DNA from: Lentzea albidocapillata subsp. violacea
GTDB taxonomy: Bacteria; Actinomycetota; Actinomycetes; Mycobacteriales; Pseudonocardiaceae
DNA: 64,000 nt
Reading direction: 5' to 3'
NCBI RefSeq assembly: GCF_900100275.1
Contig: NZ_FNET01000002.1
Span: 186,001-250,000, forward strand
Both the position numbers and the translations under genes were made by a program. Each line of letters opens with the position of its first letter. Within the stretch, counting starts at the first letter, position 1. The notes under the pieces are model-generated. The model was not told the origin of the DNA, did no database searches, and saw nothing but the letters and a program-made list of their open reading frames with translations. Shown piece after piece: positions 58,983 to 64,000 of this stretch.

Positions 58983-59960
58983 TCAGGCGACGGCGACCAG
59001 GCCGCCGCCCGCGTGCCGCGGAGGCTGCTCCAGCAGGGTGATCAGCAGACCTTCCCTGGTGGACCACGGGCAGATGTCCACGACGTCGTGGCCGGTCGCC
59101 TCCATGAGCGCCCGCGCCGCGATCGCACCGGCCAGCGACTGGTGTGCGCGGTGCTCGGAGATGCCGGGAAGCCGCGCGCGCTCGGCCGCCGGCAGTTTCG
59201 CCAGCCGGGGAATCCACTTCTCCAGGTCGGCGGCACGGAGCTGACGCGCGACGAAGAGCCCGTCTCGTTGCGCACGCGCCCCGGTCATGCGCGCCAGCTG
59301 CTGGAAGACCTTGGAGCACCCCACGGCACGACACCGGGCTCCGTCCGGAAGGCCGGCGGGGAGGTCGGCGTTGATCATCCGGACCAGGTCCGCCGTGGTG
59401 CGGCGCAGCCTCTTGCCGGTGAGCTTCTCCGACTCCCACTGCCTGGTCAGGGTTCTCGCTCCCAATGGCAGCGAATGGGCGGCCACTGGCTCCGTGCCCT
59501 CGCCGACGGCCATCTCCACGGTGCCACCGCCGACGTCGAGCACGGTGAGCGCGCCGGCCGACCAGCCGAACCAGTTCCGCGCGGCGAGGTAGGACAGGCG
59601 AGCCTCCTGCGCGCCCGACAACGTGCGCAGCTCCACACCGGTCCGCGCCGCCACCACGTCGACGACCTCCGCGGCGTTGGTGGCGTCCCTGATGACCGAG
59701 GTGGCGAACGGGACGACGGTCGACACACCGGCACGGCGGACGGCCTGCTGCGCCTGGCCGACGGCGGCGGCGACGCCCGCCATGCCCGCGGGGCTGATCT
59801 CACCGGAGGAGTCGAGGGCCTGGTCCAGCCGCAGCCTCACCTTGTGCGACAGCACCGGGTGCAGCAGCGACCCCTCGTGGCGGTCGACGACGACCAGGTG
59901 CGCGCTGAAGCAACCGACGTCGAGAACGCCGACCCGGCAGGGCTCCTCGGACACGCGCAT
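58983..59960 (-). CDS. Ppx/GppA exopolyphosphatase-family protein
   Basis: About 325 residues. Actin-like ATPase fold: VGVLDVGCFSAHLVVVD, FATSVIRDATNA, LSGAQEARLSYLAA (the catalytic Glu region) and LTVLDVGGGTVEMAVGEG. Acts on polyphosphate or (p)ppGpp. VGVLDVGCFS replaces the usual DxGSNS; the Cys in the phosphate loop is typical of the shorter actinobacterial group. A GTG at 59963 and ATG at 59960 are alternative starts. Confidence 0.88.
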   Translation of the reverse strand: MRVSEEPCRVGVLDVGCFSAHLVVVDRHEGSLLHPVLSHKVRLRLDQALDSSGEISPAGMAGVAAAVGQAQQAVRRAGVSTVVPFATSVIRDATNAAEVVDVVAARTGVELRTLSGAQEARLSYLAARNWFGWSAGALTVLDVGGGTVEMAVGEGTEPVAAHSLPLGARTLTRQWESEKLTGKRLRRTTADLVRMINADLPAGLPDGARCRAVGCSKVFQQLARMTGARAQRDGLFVARQLRAADLEKWIPRLAKLPAAERARLPGISEHRAHQSLAGAIAARALMEATGHDVVDICPWSTREGLLITLLEQPPRHAGGGLVAVA

Positions 59961-60029
59961 CACCTCGCCATCGGGGCTCCCCAGATACCCGAAATCGGGG
60001 CAGGCAAACGGAACCTGCCTCGCCGCGGC

Positions 60030-60245
60030 TCACGACTCCGGTTCGTCGCTCTTCGTCCAGCGGGCCAGCAGGATGGAGGCGTCGTCCCGCACACCGTTCC
60101 GGTGCGCCAGCACGGCTTTGATCAGTCGCCTGGGCGCCGCGGTCTCCCGTTCGAGCAAGTCCGTCAGCCGGTTCAGGCCGAAGAACTCCCCGGCGTCGTC
60201 GCGTGCCTCGGTGATGCCGGGCCGCAGCGTCTCCTCCGCGATCAC
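60030..60245 (-). pseudogene. C-terminal fragment of a PP2C/SpoIIE serine phosphatase
   Basis: 71 codons: LRPGITEARDDAGEFFGLNRLTDLLERE and GVRDDASILLARW match the end of SpoIIE-type PP2C phosphatases (DGxTEARxxxGEFFG and DDxTLLxxxW), but the catalytic first two thirds are missing. It begins with GTG overlapping the stop of the upstream gene by four bases (GTGA), so it may still be translated. Most likely a deletion remnant. Confidence 0.65.
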
Positions 60246-60616
60246 GAGCTCACGGGTCCCCCGGCCGAACGGCGGTCGTCGTCCACCGGTAGGACGAGGC
60301 GCTCCGGTGGCGCCTTGCGCAGGCCGTCGAGCAGCGGTCCGCTGGCCTGTGCGGGGAAGGTGTAGGGCACCCGGTGCGGCTGGTTCAGTTCGTCGAAACG
60401 CTCGTTGATCGCGTGCGCCAGCATGTCGCGTTGCAACGCGGGCAACGGCATCAGGCCGTGCAGGTACGCCTCGACCTCCATCAGACCGGCTGCCCCGCCC
60501 AGTGCGAAGTACCGCATCCACAGCTGCTCCGGTGTCAGGCCGGCTCGGCTGAAGGCGCGCGACAACGCGTGGAGCTGCAGGTCGTGGTTCATTCGTGTCG
60601 CACCTTCGGCACTCAT
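60242..60616 (-). CDS. Conserved actinobacterial protein, probably fused to a phosphatase remnant
   Basis: 124 residues from ATG 60616. The core (LHALSRAFSRAGLTPEQLWMRYFALGGAAGLMEVEAYLHGLMPLPALQRDMLAHAINERFDEL) belongs to a conserved actinobacterial family of unknown role seen near PP2C/anti-anti-sigma genes. The last 25 residues (LRKAPPERLVLPVDDDRRSAGGPVSS) look like out-of-frame or junction sequence, consistent with the deletion that left the phosphatase fragment just downstream. Confidence 0.65.
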   Translation of the reverse strand: MSAEGATRMNHDLQLHALSRAFSRAGLTPEQLWMRYFALGGAAGLMEVEAYLHGLMPLPALQRDMLAHAINERFDELNQPHRVPYTFPAQASGPLLDGLRKAPPERLVLPVDDDRRSAGGPVSS

Positions 60617-60899
60617 CGCCTCTCCGGTGACGGACGTGCACCGACGCACCCGGCTTCCCTGGCGCTCCAGCTCCAAACCGCCGGACAGCGCAGCGTTTCC
60701 ACCGCGGTTGCCCGGACGCGCTAGGCTCTTTCGGTCTGTGGTCCTCCGTGCGCCGAGCCGCGGCACACACCTCGGATACGTTTAGCGGTGGACGAGTACA
60801 CCCCGCGTCGTCGCACGAGCTGTCCGGTTTAACCAGGAGCCGGTGGGAGCACTCCCGCCGTGCGTCTCGTCTGGGGAGTCCTCGTCAGTGGGCGAGGAA

Positions 60900-61676
60900 A
60901 TGACCATGGAGACGTCGAGTCACGTGGACCGGCCGCTGCCGGTCGTGCTGGACGAGGTGACGACCGCGCTGGAGCGCCTTTCGGAAGCGCTCAGCCGCGA
61001 GGACGACCTGCGGATGCTGATGCACCAGGTCTGCGAGCAGGTCGTGCAGGCGGTGCCCGGCCTGGACGAGGCGACCGTGACACTGCTCGACGGCGGCAGG
61101 CCGTTCACCGCCGCGAGCACCAGCGACGTCGTGACCCGGCTGGACGGTGTCCAGTACGCCGCGGGCGCCGGCCCGTGCCTGGACGCGGCCGCGACGAGGC
61201 GGTTGGTGCGGGCGACGATCCAGGAGGCACAGGACCGCTGGCCCGCCTTCGGCGCCGAGTCCTGCGCCGCCGGGATCGGCAGCTTCCTGTCCGCGCCGCT
61301 GACCGTGGACAACGAGCACTACGGCGCCATCAACGGCTACTCCCGGCAGGGCCACGGCTTCCACGAACTGGACGCTCCGTTGCTCGCCCTCTACAGCACC
61401 GCCGTCGAGACAGCCCTGCGCAGCCACAGCATGTACCTGCGGGCGTTCAAGCTCGCCGGGCGACTGCGCTCCGCACTGCGGTCGCGCGCCGTGATCGACC
61501 AGGCCAAAGGCGTTCTCATGGCCGTGCACGCGATCACCGCGGACGAGGCCTTCCGGCTGCTGGTGGCGCGGTCGCAGCGCGAGAACGTCAAACTGCACAC
61601 CCTCGCCGAACGGTTCATCGCCGACCTGATCGCCAACCCCTGCCCGCCGGAGGCCGGTTCCGGGGAGGCGGTGTGA
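60900..61676 (+). CDS. GAF-ANTAR domain transcription antiterminator
   Basis: 258 residues. GAF sensor about 20-175 (DEATVTLLDGGRPFTAASTSD, AGAGPCLDAAATRRLVRA, GIGSFLSAPLTVDNEHYGAINGYSRQ) followed by an ANTAR RNA-binding helix bundle about 195-250 (ALRSRAVIDQAKGVLMAVHAITADEAFRLLVARSQRENVKLHTLAERFI). ANTAR proteins bind paired RNA hairpins and prevent termination. ATG 60900 has GAGG three bases upstream; ATG 60906 is equally possible. The 283 bases upstream hold no gene I can see. Overlaps the glycosyltransferase by four bases. Confidence 0.88.
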   Translation: MTMETSSHVDRPLPVVLDEVTTALERLSEALSREDDLRMLMHQVCEQVVQAVPGLDEATVTLLDGGRPFTAASTSDVVTRLDGVQYAAGAGPCLDAAATRRLVRATIQEAQDRWPAFGAESCAAGIGSFLSAPLTVDNEHYGAINGYSRQGHGFHELDAPLLALYSTAVETALRSHSMYLRAFKLAGRLRSALRSRAVIDQAKGVLMAVHAITADEAFRLLVARSQRENVKLHTLAERFIADLIANPCPPEAGSGEAV

Positions 61677-62785
61677 CGGGCATGCGGATCGCTTTGGTGA
61701 CCAGTCACGCCGGCAGAACCGCGGTCACGGGGCTCGCGCGGGCGTTGGTTCGCGGCGGGCACGACGCCGTCGTCTACACCCGCAGGGACGCGGCGCGCCT
61801 CGCGGAGCGTGAACGCACCCCGGACGGCTACGAGGTGGTGCGCGTGACTCTCGGGCAAGCCCGTCCGATGTCCGAGGACGCCGCATGGTCCTACACCAAC
61901 GAACTGGCCCGGTTCCTGCACCGAGAGTGGAACGAGAGGCCCCCGCACATCGCGCACACGCACGGCACGATGGCGGGCCTCGCAGCCCTCCTGGCCGCGC
62001 GCGAACAAAAGGTCCCCGTCGTGCACACCCACGACGAACCGGACCCCGAACGGGAGCGGGTCGAGCGGCTGGTCTGCCGGCACGCCGCGCGCGTCGTGGC
62101 GACCAGCAACGACCAGGTGACCGGCCTCTGCCGGATGGGCGTGCCCCGCTCCCGGATCACGGTCGTGCCCGCCGGAGTGGACGACCGGGAGAGCACCGGT
62201 ACCACCGAGCGCCGTCCCGGCCTGGTGAGTCTGCTCGGCATCGGCGAACTGCGGTCCGGCCATGGGTTCGACACCGTGGTCGCCGCGATGGCCGACGTGC
62301 GCGACGCCCGGCTCGTCATCGCCGCGCCGGTCGAGACACTCGACCGCAGGACCAGCCAGGAGGCAAGGCGCCTGCGGCAGTTCGCGGTGCAATTCGGCGT
62401 CGGGGACCGCGTGTCGGTGGTCGGAGCCGCCACGCGGGCCGACGTGATCGGGTTGCTCCGCTCGGCCGATCTCGTGGTGACCACACCGCGGCAGGACCCG
62501 GCCGGGGTCTTCGCGCTGGAGGCGATGGCGCACGGCCTGCCGGTCGTCGCAGCGGCTGTGGGCGCGCTGGCGGACGCGGTCGTCGACGGCGTCACCGGCC
62601 GGCTCGTGCCGCCGGGAGACGTGCCCGCGCTCGCGCTCACCCTGCGCGAACTGGTCGCGAACCCGGCCAGGCGGGAGGCCTTCGGCGTCGCGGGCGCCGA
62701 TCGCGTACGAGCGCGGTACGGGTGGAACCGCGTCGTCAGCGACACGGTTCTCGTCTACCAGCGCGCGCAGTTCGTGCACGCGTGA
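61673..62785 (+). CDS. GT4-type glycosyltransferase
   Basis: About 370 residues. The GTG start overlaps the ANTAR stop (GTGA) with GGGGAGG just upstream; ATG 61682 is the alternative. GT-B fold: N-terminal MRIALVTSHAGRTAVTGLARALVRGGHDAVVYTRR, HTHGTMAGLAALLA; C-terminal nucleotide-sugar site VVTTPRQDPAGVFALEAMAHGLPVVAAAVGALADAV with the EX7E-like Glu. It transfers a sugar to an unknown acceptor, perhaps a surface glycolipid. Coupling to an ANTAR regulator is noteworthy. Confidence 0.88.
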   Translation: MTGMRIALVTSHAGRTAVTGLARALVRGGHDAVVYTRRDAARLAERERTPDGYEVVRVTLGQARPMSEDAAWSYTNELARFLHREWNERPPHIAHTHGTMAGLAALLAAREQKVPVVHTHDEPDPERERVERLVCRHAARVVATSNDQVTGLCRMGVPRSRITVVPAGVDDRESTGTTERRPGLVSLLGIGELRSGHGFDTVVAAMADVRDARLVIAAPVETLDRRTSQEARRLRQFAVQFGVGDRVSVVGAATRADVIGLLRSADLVVTTPRQDPAGVFALEAMAHGLPVVAAAVGALADAVVDGVTGRLVPPGDVPALALTLRELVANPARREAFGVAGADRVRARYGWNRVVSDTVLVYQRAQFVHA

Positions 62786-62943
62786 CACTGTCGGGCGTAC
62801 TCCGGTTCCCTGCTCGCAAAGCCGGGTAAGTGGTGACATGTACGCGGATGACCTTGTACGCCCGCGGTGGAACGCGCTTCACGTCATCACATGGCCGCCC
62901 GAACCTTGGACATGTCCTGATCAGATGGCCAGGTGATCTCCGG

Positions 62944-63384
62944 TCAGCGGCGTCCGGCGGCCAGGACGACGAGGAACTGGCCGCCACCCGCCTCCACAGC
63001 GGCGGTCACCGGCAGACCCGGCACCAGCCGGGAGAACCGGTCCACCAGCCACTCCGCCACCTCCTGGGCGTCCTTTTTGGACGGACAGCGACCCACCATC
63101 TCGCGGCCCCCCTTGCGTTCCAGCCGCCCGGCGACGGTGATCAGCGGCGCGGGTTCGGCCACGTGCAGGTGGTCCGGCCAGGCGATGACGACCTTGACCG
63201 CGCCCTTGCGGCTGTTGCAGCCGCGGTGCGCGAGCCGCTCGGCGATCTTGGCCTTCCGGTCGGCCGTCCTGCTGTCGACGCTGGGCCCTCGCCCGTCGTT
63301 CACCGACATGTCCGGGTCGACCGGTTCGTCGCACACCCAGCACCGCCAGTTGTCGCGCTCGGCCACGTCATCGAGTTGACTCAC
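62944..63384 (-). CDS. Conserved protein with HNH-like zinc motif
   Basis: 146 residues. CWVCDEPVDPD (C15, C18) and LAHRGCNSRKG form an HNH-type Cys4 zinc-finger pattern, and DSRTADRKAKIAERLAHRGCN resembles the His-containing HNH core. The C-terminal half (VAEWLVDRFSRLVPGLPVTAAVEAGGGQFLVVLA) is a separate alpha/beta domain. The same layout recurs in streptomycetes; nuclease activity is not established. Confidence 0.7.
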   Translation of the reverse strand: MSQLDDVAERDNWRCWVCDEPVDPDMSVNDGRGPSVDSRTADRKAKIAERLAHRGCNSRKGAVKVVIAWPDHLHVAEPAPLITVAGRLERKGGREMVGRCPSKKDAQEVAEWLVDRFSRLVPGLPVTAAVEAGGGQFLVVLAAGRR

Positions 63385-63418
63385 CTGCGCAAACTAGCCC
63401 ACCCGGCGGGCCGCCGCT

Positions 63419-63783
63419 TCATCGCGACCCACCGCGGGCCGCAGCTCGTTTCGCGGCGGCGGGAAAGTCGTCGCTGCCGAACAGCCTCACGGTGACGTTG
63501 GCGAACAGCAAGGGCCAGAACGGCAGTTCCGTGCGGTCGGCCCTGGTGCCGCAGGCGGCGATGATCCCGTCGTTCGCCACGACGGCGGCGTCCAGGTCCG
63601 CGTTGCCGGACAACGACACCTCGATGATCCGGTGCACTCCGTCCGGCGCGTTCGCGCGGATCTCGTCGGCAGCGCCGGGGTTGTCGAGCGCCACCGCGTG
63701 TGCGACGACCGCGGGGTCCGCCAGGTCGAGGTCGCTGCTCCTGGTCACCCGACGTTGCCCGCACCGATGACCGCGACATGCAT
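63419..63783 (-). pseudogene. Zinc-type quinone oxidoreductase remnant joined to a truncated Rossmann start
   Basis: From ATG 63783 the frame reads MHVAVIGAGNVG and hits TGA at once. Overlapping it by one base shift, the sequence continues as the C-terminal part of an NADPH:quinone reductase-like protein (HRIIEVSLSGNADLDAAVVANDGIIAACGT, LPFWPLLFANVTVRLFGSDDFPAAAKRAAAR). The N-terminal catalytic domain is missing. This looks like a deletion that fused two ends out of frame. Divergent from a MarR gene, its probable former regulator. Confidence 0.65.
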
Positions 63784-63797
63784 GACAGCCTCAATTA

Positions 63798-63828
63798 GTT
63801 CACATTTGAACCTTCTACTCACTAGAAG
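63798..63828. promoter_or_regulatory. Two adjacent inverted repeats before the MarR gene
   Basis: GTTCA-CATT-TGAAC (63798-63811) and CTTCTA-CTCAC-TAGAAG (63812-63828), both with perfect arms and directly abutting, in AT-rich DNA. Their place between divergent genes fits operators of the MarR protein. Confidence 0.6.
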
Positions 63829-63860
63829 CGAATAGTTCAAGCGTCAAGTAAATTGGGGAG

Positions 63861-64000
63861 GTGACCCCGGACTCGGAGGACCCGCGCTGGCTGACGGCGG
63901 AGCAGCGGCTGGCCTGGCTCGACATGGTGCGCGTGCTGACGCGGCTGCCCGCGACCCTCGACGCCCAGCTGGAGCGGGACGCCGGCCTGTCCTTCTTCGA
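63861..64000 (+). CDS. MarR-family regulator, 3' end outside window
   Basis: 46 residues visible: TPDSEDPRWLTAEQRLAWLDMVRVLTRLPATLDAQLERDAGLSFF, the usual N-terminal helices of MarR proteins that end with a Y/F-x-V turn before the winged helix. GGGGAG directly abuts the GTG, which is too close for a normal ribosome site, so translation may be leaderless or start is unusual. Probably represses itself and the divergent oxidoreductase through the palindromes just upstream. Confidence 0.75.
   Translation, partial: MTPDSEDPRWLTAEQRLAWLDMVRVLTRLPATLDAQLERDAGLSFF

Overview
The window is 64 kb of high-GC DNA with GTG, ATG and occasional TTG starts, dense divergent operons, twin-domain secreted glycoside hydrolases, LacI, PucR, GAF-ANTAR and ECF42-type regulators and an IniB-like protein. 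This fits a filamentous actinobacterium; a Pseudonocardiales genus such as Lentzea, Saccharothrix or Actinosynnema is my best guess, inferred from gene content and not proved. I see no rRNA, tRNA, CRISPR array or intact transposase.

Layout. (1) 1-2.4 kb: the end of an IniB-like repeat protein, a frameshifted ECF sigma remnant, a fasciclin (MPT70/83-like) lipoprotein and a small secreted protein. (2) 2.4-14.2 kb: a compact biosynthetic cluster. A class I terpene synthase is divergent from a polyprenyl diphosphate synthase, an ABC-2 exporter pair, a geranylgeranyl-reductase-type flavoenzyme and a 2065-residue fully reducing type I PKS (KS-AT-DH-ER-KR-ACP, no thioesterase). (3) 14.5-22.9 kb: a secreted plant-cell-wall island with two GH43-type/AbfB arabinan enzymes, a deleted endo-arabinanase, two SGNH rhamnogalacturonan acetylesterases, a beta-helix protein and a GH64 beta-1,3-glucanase. 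(4) 22.9-32.5 kb: GreA-like factor, DadA/PucR pair, HxlR pair, an ATP-grasp enzyme without a normal start codon, an ECF42/DGPF sigma locus with two matching promoters, and an acyltransferase-like protein. (5) 32.6-36.0 kb: a TPR-CHAT protease operon with two uncharacterised small partners. (6) 36.1-41.7 kb: hydrolase, KAS III, LysR, DoxX, small membrane proteins and a BtrH/DUF4872 protein. (7) 42-57 kb: second polysaccharide island. It holds a CBM13-PL9 pectate lyase, a four-gene catabolic operon (Gfo/Idh, DUF993, TIM barrel, glycerate kinase), GH6 and GH9 cellulases, an oligosaccharide ABC importer lacking its ATPase, a GH1 beta-glucosidase and a LacI repressor. (8) 57-64 kb: Zn-alcohol dehydrogenase, copper-binding four-helix protein, Ppx/GppA phosphatase, a PP2C fragment, GAF-ANTAR regulator, glycosyltransferase, HNH-like protein, a broken quinone reductase and the start of a MarR gene.

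How it works together. Secreted enzymes of the two islands attack arabinan, rhamnogalacturonan, pectate, beta-1,3-glucan and cellulose; oligosaccharides would enter through the SBP-permease system and be cut by GH1. LacI-type operator palindromes tie the islands together: one 16-mer lies in opposite orientations before the importer and before its repressor gene, and one identical 15-mer lies upstream of both the acetylesterase genes and the catabolic operon 30 kb away. The most novel-looking loci are the terpene/PKS cluster, the CHAT operon and the operator-linked catabolic operon.
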